From Neomoorella stamsii (lineage in GTDB: Bacteria > Bacillota > DSM-521 > Neomoorellales > Neomoorellaceae), in assembly GCF_002995805.1 (NCBI RefSeq), contig NZ_PVXL01000046.1:186001-250000 (forward strand): a stretch of 64,000 nt of DNA. The letters run 5' to 3'. Each line of letters starts with the position of its first letter. The first letter of the stretch is position 1. The notes under the pieces are model-generated. The model searched no databases and was not told where the DNA came from. It saw nothing but the letters and a program-made list of their open reading frames with translations. The position numbers and the translations under genes were made by a program. Below are positions 35,876 to 44,368 of this stretch, piece after piece.

Positions 35876-37111
35876 TTGCTCGCGGAAGCCATTTTTACCG
35901 GTACGGAAATGCTCCTGGGCCAGATCGTCAATACCAATGCCGCATACTTAGGCCGGGAGCTGGCCGCGGCCGGCATCAGCCTTTACCGCCAGGTGGTAGT
36001 CGGCGACAACCTGGAGCGCATCCGGGAAGCTATTGACGACGCCCGGCGGCGGGCCGACCTGATCATCGTCAGCGGCGGCCTGGGACCTACGGAAGACGAC
36101 CTCTCCCGCGAAGCCCTGGCCGCCGCCCTGAATTTACCCCTGGTGGAAGACCCGGCGGCCCTGGAAAACATCACTCGCTATTTTGCCGCCCGGCGGCGGG
36201 TTATGACTGCCAACAACCTGAAGCAGGCCCTGCTCCCGGCCGGAGCCCGGGCCCTGGACAATCCCCATGGTACGGCGGCCGGGGTTTTCCTGGAACATGA
36301 GGGCAAGATCTATGCTTTATTGCCGGGACCGCCGCGGGAGTTTGAACCCATGGTGGTGGACCGGCTCCTGCCCCTGCTGGAACCCCACGGTGCCCGGCGG
36401 GAGGTTATCTTTTCCCGGGTGCTGAAGATTGCCGGGATGGGGGAATCTGCAGTAGAAGAAGCCATTAAAGACCTGCTCCACGGCGACAACCCCACCCTGG
36501 CACCCCTGGCCGCGCCCGGCGAGGTAACCTTACGCCTGACAGCCCAGGCCGGCAGCGCGGAGCAGGCGCGGGAATTAATCAGGCCCCTGGAAACAGCCAT
36601 CCGGGAGCGTCTGGGTGAGTATATCTTTGGCAGCGACGATGATACCCTGGAAGGGGTCGTCGGCGCCATCCTGGGCGGGCGACGCCTGACCCTGGCCATA
36701 GCTGAATCCTGTACCGGTGGCCTGCTGGCCCACCGGGTGACCAATATCCCCGGCAGTTCCGATTACTTCCTGGGCGGCGTGGTTGCTTACAGCAATGAAG
36801 CTAAAATGAAATACCTGGGAGTAGAGGAGGAAACCCTGGCCGCCCACGGCGCCGTCAGCCCTGAAGTTGCCGCCGCCATGGCGCAGGGCGTGCGCCGGGC
36901 TTTTGCCGCCGATATCGGCGTTGGCATTACGGGCATCGCCGGCCCCGGCGGCGCTACCCCGGCCAAACCGGTGGGGCTGGTTTATATTGGAGTGGACATC
37001 CAGGGAAAAGTAGAAGTCCAGCGGGAGCTTTTTATTGGGGAGCGGGAAAACATCAAGTGGCAGTCGACCCAGGCTGCTCTTTACCTGCTGTGGCGGGGGT
37101 TACAAGGATAA
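35876..37111 (+). CDS. cinA: CinA family protein (competence/damage-inducible, NMN deamidase-type)
   Basis: About 411 residues from TTG 35876-35878, with GGGAGGAGG 7 nt upstream; a TTG at 35858 is in frame but worse placed. N-terminal MoCF (molybdopterin-binding-like) domain: AIFTGTEMLLGQIVNTNA, VSGGLGPTEDDLSREAL, GTAAGV. C-terminal CinA amidohydrolase domain: AESCTGGLLAHRVTNIPG, VVAYSNEAKMKYLGV, GITGIAGPGG. The C-terminal domain deamidates NMN in pyridine nucleotide salvage. The N-terminal domain hydrolyses ADP-ribose in some homologs. Confidence 0.95.
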   Translation: MLAEAIFTGTEMLLGQIVNTNAAYLGRELAAAGISLYRQVVVGDNLERIREAIDDARRRADLIIVSGGLGPTEDDLSREALAAALNLPLVEDPAALENITRYFAARRRVMTANNLKQALLPAGARALDNPHGTAAGVFLEHEGKIYALLPGPPREFEPMVVDRLLPLLEPHGARREVIFSRVLKIAGMGESAVEEAIKDLLHGDNPTLAPLAAPGEVTLRLTAQAGSAEQARELIRPLETAIRERLGEYIFGSDDDTLEGVVGAILGGRRLTLAIAESCTGGLLAHRVTNIPGSSDYFLGGVVAYSNEAKMKYLGVEEETLAAHGAVSPEVAAAMAQGVRRAFAADIGVGITGIAGPGGATPAKPVGLVYIGVDIQGKVEVQRELFIGERENIKWQSTQAALYLLWRGLQG

Positions 37112-37140
37112 CCCTGTGGCTAGGGCTACGATCTGGACTT

Positions 37141-37160
37141 GCAGGCGAGCAAGCGCCTGC
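37141..37160. terminator. Hairpin between convergent cinA and sleB-like genes
   Basis: GCAGGCG, a 6-nt loop and CGCCTGC form a perfect 7-bp stem in the gap between two convergent stops. No clear T tract follows on either strand, so the terminator call is weak. Confidence 0.35.
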
Positions 37161-37208
37161 TGGCATTACTACTACCGGTCAGCTTTTAAGTAGCCCGGTT
37201 CTTCGCCG

Positions 37209-37907
37209 TTAACGGGTGAAAATATGATTGCCAATCTGGGTAATCTGCGGCCGCGTCCAGATCCAGGCGCTGGTGGCCGTGGCGGGGTTAAAGAAATAAA
37301 GGGCGCCGTTGCTGGGGTCCCAGTCATTTAAAGCGTCCCGGGTAGCCGCATAATCCCGCGGCCGTACCTGTACCTCCCAGTAATGGCCGTTGGCCACACT
37401 TTCAAAGGCCCAGGGTTCAAAGATGATGTCAGGTATTGTCTTGGGAAAGGCCGGGTCCCGCAGGCGGTTTAACACTACGGCTACTACGGCCACCTGGCCG
37501 GCATAAGGTTCATCCTCAGCTTCAGCAGCTACCAGGCGGGCGAGGAGGTTGGTTTCATCAGCCCGGACGGCTACGGGCAAAGGTTTGGTCGCCGGCGGTG
37601 GCAGGGCCGGGCGGCCTATGTAGTAATTGATACCGGGAATTAAAATAATAAGTATGAACAGCCCCAGTAAAACCCGGGCCTGCCAGCCTTCCGGCAGGCG
37701 CAACGGCTTGAGGTTCTGCCAGGTGCGCAGCATTTCGCCCCGGATAGCCTGCCAGGCTGACCGGAACCAGGCAGCGGCTGCCGCTATAGCCAGTAGTGCC
37801 TTTCTCTTAACAGTGTCTCCGGCATCCTGCAGCCGGGTAACCATAACCTCATTCAACCGCTGCCATTTTTCCTCCAGATACTGGCGCCACCTGGATTGCC
37901 AGGCCAT
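37209..37907 (-). CDS. SleB/CwlJ-type cell wall hydrolase with membrane anchor
   Basis: A 232-residue protein. An N-terminal amphipathic region precedes a membrane helix (VLLGLFILIILIPGINYYIG). The C-terminal Hydrolase_2 domain has LARLVAAEAEDEPYAGQVAV with the catalytic Glu, VAVVLNRL, FPKTIPDIIF, and ALYFFNPATA. Homologs are germination-specific lytic transglycosylases of spores. With an internal membrane anchor this could also act on vegetative wall. Confidence 0.9.
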   Translation of the reverse strand: MAWQSRWRQYLEEKWQRLNEVMVTRLQDAGDTVKRKALLAIAAAAAWFRSAWQAIRGEMLRTWQNLKPLRLPEGWQARVLLGLFILIILIPGINYYIGRPALPPPATKPLPVAVRADETNLLARLVAAEAEDEPYAGQVAVVAVVLNRLRDPAFPKTIPDIIFEPWAFESVANGHYWEVQVRPRDYAATRDALNDWDPSNGALYFFNPATATSAWIWTRPQITQIGNHIFTR

Positions 37908-37998
37908 TTCTCTACCCTTCCTTACCAGGATTTAAGTATAGTTTGGCAAGAAAGGGCTGCAAACTTGCATATTTATCCTTTGGGGCTTTCCAGGTAAA

Positions 37999-38682
37999 TT
38001 ACCGATCCTCCTCATCGCGGATACCATCTAGTTTCATTCCCTTTAAAAAGCCCTTTAATTCCGATAGCGGCTTTTCCGGCACCAGGCCCTGCTCCCAGGC
38101 CGACAGGGGCACGGCAACCTTTAACCGGACCTCGCTGCCGTATTCCGTTTCTATCACTTTCCCACCGTGGCTCTGAATCTGGTAGAGCAACTGGTCCAGC
38201 TCAGCATAGCTGCAGGTTAATTCTAACTCACGGGTCACGACCCGCCGGATGCTCCCTGCCTCTTCCAGGACGCGGCGGGCCGCCTGGCCGTAGGCCTCGA
38301 TAAGCCCCCGTACCCCTAGCTTCTTGCCGCCAAAATAACGGGTCACCACTACTGCCACGTTGGTAAGGCCCAGGCTGCTAATAGCTCCTAAAATTGGCCG
38401 CCCGGCCGTACCGCTGGGCTCACCGGCATCGCTGTAATAGGCTATTTCTTGCTTCCCCATCCCCAGCCGGTAGGCAAAGCAGTTGTGGGTCGCCTGGCGG
38501 TGCTCGGCCTGGACCCTGGCAATGAACTCCCTGGCTGCCGCCTCACTATCAACTTCGCGGGCATGGCCAATGAAACGGGAACGCTCGATTTTAATTTCGG
38601 CTGTGGCTTCCCGGGCAACAGTGAGGTAGGAAGCGCCACTTTTTGCAGCTAAGCCGTCGGGCTGCTCTTCTTTTCTCTTCAT
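37999..38682 (-). CDS. YigZ/IMPACT-family protein
   Basis: About 227 residues from ATG 38680-38682 (MKRKEEQPDG), with AAGGAG upstream; a frame to 38946 runs through a terminator and is not real. Motifs: KIERSRFIGHA, AYRLG, YYSDAGEPSGTAGRPI and VVVTRYFGGKKLGVRGLIEAYG, then a C-terminal DUF1949 domain (PLSAWEQGL). The family is conserved. In eukaryotes IMPACT binds GCN1; the bacterial role is unknown. Confidence 0.92.
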   Translation of the reverse strand: MKRKEEQPDGLAAKSGASYLTVAREATAEIKIERSRFIGHAREVDSEAAAREFIARVQAEHRQATHNCFAYRLGMGKQEIAYYSDAGEPSGTAGRPILGAISSLGLTNVAVVVTRYFGGKKLGVRGLIEAYGQAARRVLEEAGSIRRVVTRELELTCSYAELDQLLYQIQSHGGKVIETEYGSEVRLKVAVPLSAWEQGLVPEKPLSELKGFLKGMKLDGIRDEEDR

Positions 38683-38717
38683 AATGCAAACAGCTCCTTC
38701 AATGCCTCTTGCAGGGC

Positions 38718-38760
38718 ATAAAAACCCCCACCGCGCGGGAATTAAGGCCCACCGGTGGGG
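38718..38760 (-). terminator. Terminator after the metallo-beta-lactamase-fold gene
   Basis: Minus strand: CCCCACCG (complement of 38753-38760), a 19-nt loop with its own internal pairing, CGGTGGGG (complement of 38726-38733), then GTTTTTAT. It lies 25 nt past the stop at 38786. Confidence 0.65.
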
Positions 38761-38785
38761 TTCAGCAGTCATCTCCTCTACCAGG

Positions 38786-39457
38786 TTAAATCCGCGGCTG
38801 GCTGGCCGCCAGGACCCATACTTCCGTTTCCTGAGGCAAGCTTTCCTGCCGCAGGTCGATTTTCCCCTCCCCGAAGCGGCGCACGTTGGCCCGGCCGGCC
38901 GTGAACTCATCAACCCCGGCAATAGGGAAGCCCTGCATGCCCGCAACCAGGTAATGCATGGGCAGGACTACCCGCGGCTTTAGTGCCTCCACCACCTGCC
39001 AGGCCTGGCCGGCATCAATGGTAAAATACCCCCCCACAGGGATCATCAATACATCAAGCCTGCCAATTTTCTGCACCTGTTCATCATTCAGCACGTGCCC
39101 CAGGTCACCCAGGTGAGCCAAGCGCAGATCACCCACTTCCAGCACGAAAACAGCGTTTTTCCCACGTTTGGCCCCGGCGGCGTCGTCGTGGTATGTAGGC
39201 ACCGTATAGGCGTGGACATCTTTAAAGGTCACGTCAACTTGCGCCCAGTCTCCCTCCGGCGTCAAACCCCGCCAGACTTCCGGGTTGCCCTTGATATTGT
39301 CCAGGTAATTGTGATCGAAGTGCTCATGAGACACGGTCACCACGTCAGCCGTGACCACCGGCGCTGCCGGCGAAACCTGCGGGCCATAAGGATCGGTCAC
39401 CAGCCGCACCCCCGCCGGGGTTTCCAGGTAAAAACTCGCATGTCCTAACCAGCGCAT
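38786..39457 (-). CDS. Metallo-beta-lactamase-fold hydrolase (UlaG/UPF0173-like)
   Basis: A 223-residue protein. The metal site is VSHEHFDHNYLDN, with further ligands in HLGDLGH and LPMHY. It begins MRWLGHASFYLETPAG, typical of the UlaG/UPF0173 group, which includes lactonases and RNA-binding nuclease-like members. It has no partner gene. Substrate unknown. Confidence 0.9.
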   Translation of the reverse strand: MRWLGHASFYLETPAGVRLVTDPYGPQVSPAAPVVTADVVTVSHEHFDHNYLDNIKGNPEVWRGLTPEGDWAQVDVTFKDVHAYTVPTYHDDAAGAKRGKNAVFVLEVGDLRLAHLGDLGHVLNDEQVQKIGRLDVLMIPVGGYFTIDAGQAWQVVEALKPRVVLPMHYLVAGMQGFPIAGVDEFTAGRANVRRFGEGKIDLRQESLPQETEVWVLAASQPRI

Positions 39458-39477
39458 AGTAACCCCCCTAAAATCAA

Positions 39478-39936
39478 TTAACCCACGTTCTTATATAAGT
39501 TTTGGATTTTTACCTCATGTTCGCCGAGAACTTTAAAAATAGATTCCTGATTTTTACTAAGTTCTTCTAATTTGTGCAGTACTTCAACCCTGAATTCACT
39601 CAGCATACCTACCTGGTTAAAAGTAGCATTAAGCCGCCGCTCAATTCTCTCAAGCCTTTCGGTAAGTTCCTTCCGAACATCCGTAATCTGTCCCTGGAGC
39701 TCATCCCGCACACCGGCTATCTGCCCCTGGAGCTCATCCCGCACACCGGCTATCTGCTCCTGGAGCTCATCCCGCACACCGGCTATCTGCCCCTGGAGCT
39801 CATCCCGCACACCGGCTATCTGCCACGTCAAAACTTCCCGTGTATTGTTTAGCTCCTGCCTGGTTTGCTTAAGCTCTACGGCTATCTGCTGTACCAGATC
39901 ATAAAGGGCTTCGATTTTATCCTCCATTATTTCCAT
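39478..39936 (-). CDS. Coiled-coil protein with an internal 11-residue repeat
   Basis: A 152-residue protein, almost entirely helical (DLVQQIAVELKQTRQELNNT onward). The centre is four near-identical 11-residue units, LQGQIAGVRDE, one having LQEQIAGVRDE. An 11-residue (hendecad) period gives a right-handed or straight coiled coil, as in some tail-fibre and adhesin stalks. No membrane segment or known domain. It starts far from other genes and may be transcribed alone. Confidence 0.75.
   Translation of the reverse strand: MEIMEDKIEALYDLVQQIAVELKQTRQELNNTREVLTWQIAGVRDELQGQIAGVRDELQEQIAGVRDELQGQIAGVRDELQGQITDVRKELTERLERIERRLNATFNQVGMLSEFRVEVLHKLEELSKNQESIFKVLGEHEVKIQNLYKNVG
39694..39825 (-). repeat. 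Four tandem 33-bp repeats inside the coiled-coil gene
   Basis: Units begin at 39694, 39727, 39760 and 39793 on the plus strand and start CTGGAGCTCATCCCGCACAC. Only one or two bases differ between copies. The repeat is in phase with the codons, so gain or loss of units would lengthen or shorten the coil by 11 residues. Confidence 0.9.
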
Positions 39937-40216
39937 CTCTCCCGGTTGCTAATCACTTTATCCTTATTTTAGCAAAGACACCAGTTGCCTGTCCATATGG
40001 GAAATTAATTTTGAGTAAAAGCCCTAGTAGCTCTTGCTCTCTTGCGGATCAGGCTTACCTCGCTGATGGTGCATCTTTAGCAGTCTTTGTAATTTCCCTG
40101 GAAAATTCAGCAACCGATAAAGTCCTGGATCTCTCTAGCTGTATAACTATAGTTTTATCGCCATTGGGCTATGCTAAAAATAACCGAAACGACCAAGAAA
40201 CCTCTATAAGAAGCAT
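39937..40216. other. Intergenic stretch, nothing recognised
   Basis: This gap between the coiled-coil gene and the end of the catabolic operon holds an 80-codon plus-strand open frame without a ribosome site or recognisable protein, which I reject. No promoter or repeat is clear. The operon-end hairpin follows it. Confidence 0.5.
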
Positions 40217-40244
40217 GGCCAACTCCACCTTTTGGGAGTTGGCC
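40217..40244. terminator. Hairpin at the end of the catabolic operon
   Basis: GGCCAACTCC, a 7-nt loop and GGGAGTTGGCC make a strong 10-bp stem, 5 nt past the racemase stop. T residues follow better on the plus strand (ACGTTTT) than the minus (ATGCTTCTT). It could stop the operon or reading from the other side. Position favours an operon end. Confidence 0.5.
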
Positions 40245-40249
40245 ACGTT

Positions 40250-41527
40250 TTAATCATCTACCTGCACCAGGGGCAATGTATCAGCTCCATGGGTTAATAC
40301 TGTCACCCCGGCTCCTTTGCCCAACCGCGCCCAGGCCCGGTCCAGGGCTTCTTCTACTGTAGCAGCGTGTTTAAAGCCCAGTTTGGCCGCCATCTCGGAG
40401 CTGATACCATGGGAGACCAGGCAAACCTCGGCATGCTGCCGCACCTTGGCCCAGGCCAGGGCCAGGGCCCCGGCTACCTTATCCTTTATAATCCCCTCCT
40501 CAATCTGGGCGTCAATATCCTCCGGGCTCTGGCCGGCAAATTCCAGCATCTCCGGGTGGGTGACCGCCACTCCTTCCGGGCAGGGAGTAACAATAATTAT
40601 GCTGCCGCCCTCTTCCACCAGCATATCGCAAGGGTATAATGTCTTGTGGGCCTGCCAGAACTCCAGGTCGCAAGGGTAAGAGCTGGCCAGGACAATGGGC
40701 GTCCGCCACGGGGCAGGAATGCCATAAACCCGACGGCTGGTCTCCACCCCGGCGCGGAAAGCCTGGCGTATATCACCAAAGAAGGCTTTAACCACCTGTC
40801 CCTGGGGGTCCAGAACCGTATTAAAGACGTATTTTACTCCCGCTTTGTCGGCTATGGCCTCCATCTCTTCCCGTACCCTATTTTCTACTATGCCCAGCAT
40901 GTTGCGCCGGGTACGCACACTCAAGAGATGGGTGGCCGCCGTGGTATCCTCCCCACATATACCGGGCTGGACAATTTTGGCCCCGCCACTGTAGCCGGGT
41001 ATATGGTGGGGAACGATGCTGCCAATACCGATAACGACATCTGCTGCCAGCACCAGGCGGTTTACCTTTACCGGCGTGCAGTTTTCCGTAAGGCCGAAAT
41101 CATATAGGGCCGCCGGGTTACGGAAATCATGGTTTATCACTTCAACCTCGGTTAAAACTCCGGCACCCAGCTTGTGTTTCAACTCTTCCGGCGTCATGGG
41201 CCGGTGGGTGCCCAGGGCCATGAGGATTTTGATATTTTCCTTGCGGACGCCCCCGCCGGCTAATTCCCTGAGTATGGCCGGGACAATGAGATTGGCCGGC
41301 GTCAGGCGGGTGTTGTCGTCGCAAAGAATCACTACCTTGGTCGTCGGTGACACTATCTTGCTCAGTGCCTGGCAACCGATAGGGTTTGCTAAAGCCTCCT
41401 GAATCTTTTCAGCAGCAGGAGGTATTTCTTCCATGGCTATTGGTGATAAAACTGCTGCTATTTTTTCTCTTTGAATACGAAAGGTAAGTTGGTCGGTTCC
41501 GTAAGGTAGACTGATTCGGCAACTCAC
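40250..41527 (-). CDS. LarA-family nickel-dependent 2-hydroxyacid racemase/epimerase
   Basis: A 425-residue protein, the normal LarA length. Motifs: ILCDDNTRLTP, MALGTHRPMT, IGSIVPHHIPGYSGGAKIVQ with the lysine that binds the nickel-pincer nucleotide in LarA, and AATHLLSVRTRRNMLG with the nickel-ligand histidine. Characterised members act on lactate, malate, phenyllactate and sugar acids. As last gene of the operon, it would set the configuration of the imported hydroxyacid. The cofactor genes larB, larC and larE are not in this window, so they must be elsewhere. Confidence 0.88.
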   Translation of the reverse strand: MSCRISLPYGTDQLTFRIQREKIAAVLSPIAMEEIPPAAEKIQEALANPIGCQALSKIVSPTTKVVILCDDNTRLTPANLIVPAILRELAGGGVRKENIKILMALGTHRPMTPEELKHKLGAGVLTEVEVINHDFRNPAALYDFGLTENCTPVKVNRLVLAADVVIGIGSIVPHHIPGYSGGAKIVQPGICGEDTTAATHLLSVRTRRNMLGIVENRVREEMEAIADKAGVKYVFNTVLDPQGQVVKAFFGDIRQAFRAGVETSRRVYGIPAPWRTPIVLASSYPCDLEFWQAHKTLYPCDMLVEEGGSIIIVTPCPEGVAVTHPEMLEFAGQSPEDIDAQIEEGIIKDKVAGALALAWAKVRQHAEVCLVSHGISSEMAAKLGFKHAATVEEALDRAWARLGKGAGVTVLTHGADTLPLVQVDD

Positions 41528-41577
41528 TTAATACTTCCCCTTCCGGCCCAGTAATAAATAACCCGTTCACAAAATGC

Positions 41578-42312
41578 CTAAGCCATATACATACCGCCAT
41601 TAATATCAATGGTGGCACCGGTGATCCACTCGGCTGCATCGGAAGCCAGGTAGACGGCCATCTCGGCCACATGCCAGGGCTGCCCCAGCTTGCCCAGAGG
41701 TATGGCCGCTAGGATCTCTTCCATTTTTTCTTCAGAAAAGGCTCGGGTCATTTCGCTAACCATAGTACCGGGCGCTATGGCATTGACCGTAATATTATAG
41801 GGAGCTAACAGCCGGGCTAAAGCTTTAGTTAACCCGATAATGCCGGCTTTCGAAGCCGAATAATGACAACCCGGTGCTATACCCCCGGCCCTGCCGGCAA
41901 AGGAAGAGATGTTAATTATTCTCCCGTATTGCTGGCCCTTCATAATCTCCGCTACTGCCTGCGAACAGAAAAAACAGCTTTTGAGATTGACGGCTAAAAC
42001 TTGATCCCACTCTTCTTCGGTAATTTTATCCAGGGGTGTCGTCGGGCATATGCCGGCATTATTCACCAGGATATCAATCCTGCCGTAAGTTTTTAGAGTA
42101 ATATCTACCATTTCTTGAATGCTTTTAACCTTTGAAACGTCTACAGTAATACCTATGGCCTGCCCTGCATCGCCTATCTCCCTGGCGGTTTCTGGAGCAT
42201 TATATAAATCAGCTACGACTACTTTCACCCCCCGGTTAACGAACCTGGCAGCCATTTCCCTGCCAATACCCCGTCCCGAACCGGTAATAATAGCAACTCT
42301 TCCTGCAAGCAT
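41578..42312 (-). CDS. Short-chain dehydrogenase/reductase, catabolic operon (second)
   Basis: A 244-residue classical SDR: nucleotide motif TGSGRGIGREM, NNAGICP, the catalytic Ser of NISSFAGRAGG, and YSASKAG. An acidic Asp after the second strand (VVVADLYN) predicts NAD(H) preference. The closest type is FabG or sugar-alcohol dehydrogenase. It is 41 nt after the other SDR gene and is its paralog, so the pair may act on successive carbons or opposite stereoisomers (inference). Confidence 0.9.
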   Translation of the reverse strand: MLAGRVAIITGSGRGIGREMAARFVNRGVKVVVADLYNAPETAREIGDAGQAIGITVDVSKVKSIQEMVDITLKTYGRIDILVNNAGICPTTPLDKITEEEWDQVLAVNLKSCFFCSQAVAEIMKGQQYGRIINISSFAGRAGGIAPGCHYSASKAGIIGLTKALARLLAPYNITVNAIAPGTMVSEMTRAFSEEKMEEILAAIPLGKLGQPWHVAEMAVYLASDAAEWITGATIDINGGMYMA

Positions 42313-42353
42313 AATTGTTCCACCTCATAAACAGGTTTTTCATGCCAAGAAAG

Positions 42354-43121
42354 CTACCTCATATAAAGGCCGCCGTTCACATCCAGGACAGCTCCCGTAA
42401 TATAGCTCGCCCATTTACTGGCAAGGAACAAAGCGCATAAAGCTATTTCTTCCGGTTCGGCCATGCGCTTTAACGGGACGAGGTTTAAAAACTCCTGTAA
42501 TCTTTCGGGAGGAAGGTTGGCCATCATTCGGGTATTTACCGGACCGGGGGCAATGGTGTTAACACATATGCCATCGGCGGCATACTGGCGGGCCAGGCCG
42601 CGCGTAAGGGTCAATACGGCACCTTTAAAAGTGTTATAAACAATAGAATTATCGAAGCCGCCGGTATGGGCACCCTGAGAGGAAAAATTGATGATCCGTC
42701 CGTATTTAGCCTTTTTCATTACCTCAGCAGCAGCCCGGGCAAGGAAAAATTGGCTCTTCAGATTTACATCATGGGTTCGTTGCCAGGAGGCTTCATCTAC
42801 CTGGTCCAGGGGGATACGCAGGATGATGGCGGCAATATTTACCAGGATATCCAGCCGGCCATAAGTACTTTCCGTTACCTTTACCACGTCTTCACATTCT
42901 TCTACTTGCGATAGATCTTTGACCAAACGCAAATGAAGATCTGGATTGTTAGGTAATTGCGACATAGTATTGTTAAGTTCATCACAATCTATATCTACAG
43001 CAACTACCTTTGCCCCTGCGGCAGCAAAAACCCTGGCTGTGGCGCGGCCCACACCGCGTCCGGCACCGGTGATAATAGCAACCCTTCCCTCTATACCTAG
43101 ATCTAAAAGGCCATTAAACAT
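42354..43121 (-). CDS. Short-chain dehydrogenase/reductase, catabolic operon (first)
   Basis: A 255-residue classical SDR: TGAGRGVGRATARV, then LVNIAAI where NNAG is usual, Ser in NFSSQGAHTGG and YNTFKGA (YxxxK). VVAVDID again suggests NAD(H). The atypical NIAA is a modest oddity. 20 nt separate it from the UroD-like gene upstream. Probably oxidises a secondary alcohol of the transported acid. Confidence 0.9.
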   Translation of the reverse strand: MFNGLLDLGIEGRVAIITGAGRGVGRATARVFAAAGAKVVAVDIDCDELNNTMSQLPNNPDLHLRLVKDLSQVEECEDVVKVTESTYGRLDILVNIAAIILRIPLDQVDEASWQRTHDVNLKSQFFLARAAAEVMKKAKYGRIINFSSQGAHTGGFDNSIVYNTFKGAVLTLTRGLARQYAADGICVNTIAPGPVNTRMMANLPPERLQEFLNLVPLKRMAEPEEIALCALFLASKWASYITGAVLDVNGGLYMR

Positions 43122-43141
43122 TTTTCCTCTCCTTCGCCTTG

Positions 43142-44368
43142 TTAACTTTGCCCGGTTACCAGCCTGGCAATTTCACACCAGCGTAAAATTTTCTTGTAAT
43201 CATCTTCCGGATGGTCATTCATCACCTGGAAGGCATCGGCCCGGATACTGAAGGCTGCTTTACCCCGCAGGGAATTGACCAGGTATTCCAGCTTGCTTTG
43301 CATCTGCTCCTCGCTGGCTTCAATTACATCGTCCACCGGGTCCAGGCAAACATCAAAGGCCACTTCCGGGGCAAATAACTTTAACGCCTCTCCCGGATCT
43401 GTCCACGGCGAGATATGGAGCATTTCCAGGTCCGGGAGCTTCCTGATTACGGGTAGTAGTTTGGTCAAATTACCACAGCTATGAAAGTAGACAATACCCC
43501 CATGAAAATCGCTTAATTCCCGTTCGTAAGGTAAAATAGCGTCTTGATAGAGGGCCGGGCTGATGACATTGCCATCTATTTCATCGTTATATAATTTAGC
43601 ATTGGTAATGGGCTGGCCGATAAATTTAGCCCTGGCCTTACTCCATTCTTTATGGGCGTCAACAATAAAGCGTAATAAGCGTTGTACCCATTCAGGATTG
43701 AGGATGGTATCCATCAGTAAGTTTTGCATGCCCCGCAGGTGCATGGCCACGCCAAAGGGGCCAAACACCCAGTCCGGGAAAATTACCGGTAACCTGCCTT
43801 TAACTATTTCATTAAAGCGTTCATAGAATTCATGGACCCGGGGCATCAGCCCGCTCTTATAAAAATCGGGCATCTCCAACCTGTCCAGGTCATCATATTC
43901 CTTTAACACCGGTTCACTGGCAATCCAGGGACCGCGATCTTCATGCCAGACAACGGGAATGCCAAATAAACTTAATTCAAAAACAACCCCCGGCCAGGGG
44001 GTTACCTCGCCGGTAAAATGAGTATTATCCTGAAAAACCCTGAATTTATGCAGGTTCATTTTTAGCTGGCCGGCGAGGTAAGCCTCGGGCTCGCTCCAGA
44101 AACGCGCTATATCTAGGCCGAGGATGACGGCCCACAGGGAAATATCAGGTTCTACTACAAAGGGTACCGGGCCGCCAGCCAGGAGGGCCGGCAGGCCGCG
44201 CCAGTTACCCCTGGCCCAGGGTGGCTGGGGCCGCCAGAACCGGGCGTTGTATGCATTGCGATCACTGTGGACGACCTCGACCATTTCCTCTACCAGACGC
44301 TCTAACTCGGCGTTACTCATTCCCTTTACCTCTTTTTCAAAATTGATAGCAGTTGGGAAGCCGGTCAC
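43142..44368 (-). CDS. UroD/MtaA-fold protein, copy 1 (putative methyltransferase)
   Basis: A 408-residue protein of the uroporphyrinogen decarboxylase superfamily. An HxC motif is present (YFHSCGNLTKLLPVI), matching the first two zinc ligands of corrinoid methyltransferases such as MtaA, with a possible third Cys in FDVCLDPVDD. Other paralog-shared blocks are LRGMQNLLMD and YNDEIDGN. No decarboxylase arginine cluster is evident. Its stop codon region abuts the SDR pair and its start overlaps the E2 stop by 4 nt. It is a clear paralog of the gene at 48798-49931. It could move a methyl group from a substrate or corrinoid protein, but no corrinoid protein gene is in the window. Confidence 0.82.
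   Translation of the reverse strand: MTGFPTAINFEKEVKGMSNAELERLVEEMVEVVHSDRNAYNARFWRPQPPWARGNWRGLPALLAGGPVPFVVEPDISLWAVILGLDIARFWSEPEAYLAGQLKMNLHKFRVFQDNTHFTGEVTPWPGVVFELSLFGIPVVWHEDRGPWIASEPVLKEYDDLDRLEMPDFYKSGLMPRVHEFYERFNEIVKGRLPVIFPDWVFGPFGVAMHLRGMQNLLMDTILNPEWVQRLLRFIVDAHKEWSKARAKFIGQPITNAKLYNDEIDGNVISPALYQDAILPYERELSDFHGGIVYFHSCGNLTKLLPVIRKLPDLEMLHISPWTDPGEALKLFAPEVAFDVCLDPVDDVIEASEEQMQSKLEYLVNSLRGKAAFSIRADAFQVMNDHPEDDYKKILRWCEIARLVTGQS

Noticed and set aside
38683-38946. 88-codon N-terminal extension of the YigZ gene
   Set aside because: It would span a terminator and has no homology; the ATG at 38682 gives the normal YigZ start.
39694-39825. Possible CRISPR-like array
   Set aside because: Repeats are contiguous without unique spacers and are coding.
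39572-39904. Plus-strand repetitive frames with SSRTPAICPW-type units
   Set aside because: Open only because the 33-bp repeat of the true minus-strand coiled-coil gene is a multiple of three.
40011-40253. 80-codon plus-strand frame before the operon-end hairpin
   Set aside because: No ribosome site, no recognised protein pattern, and it runs through the hairpin.
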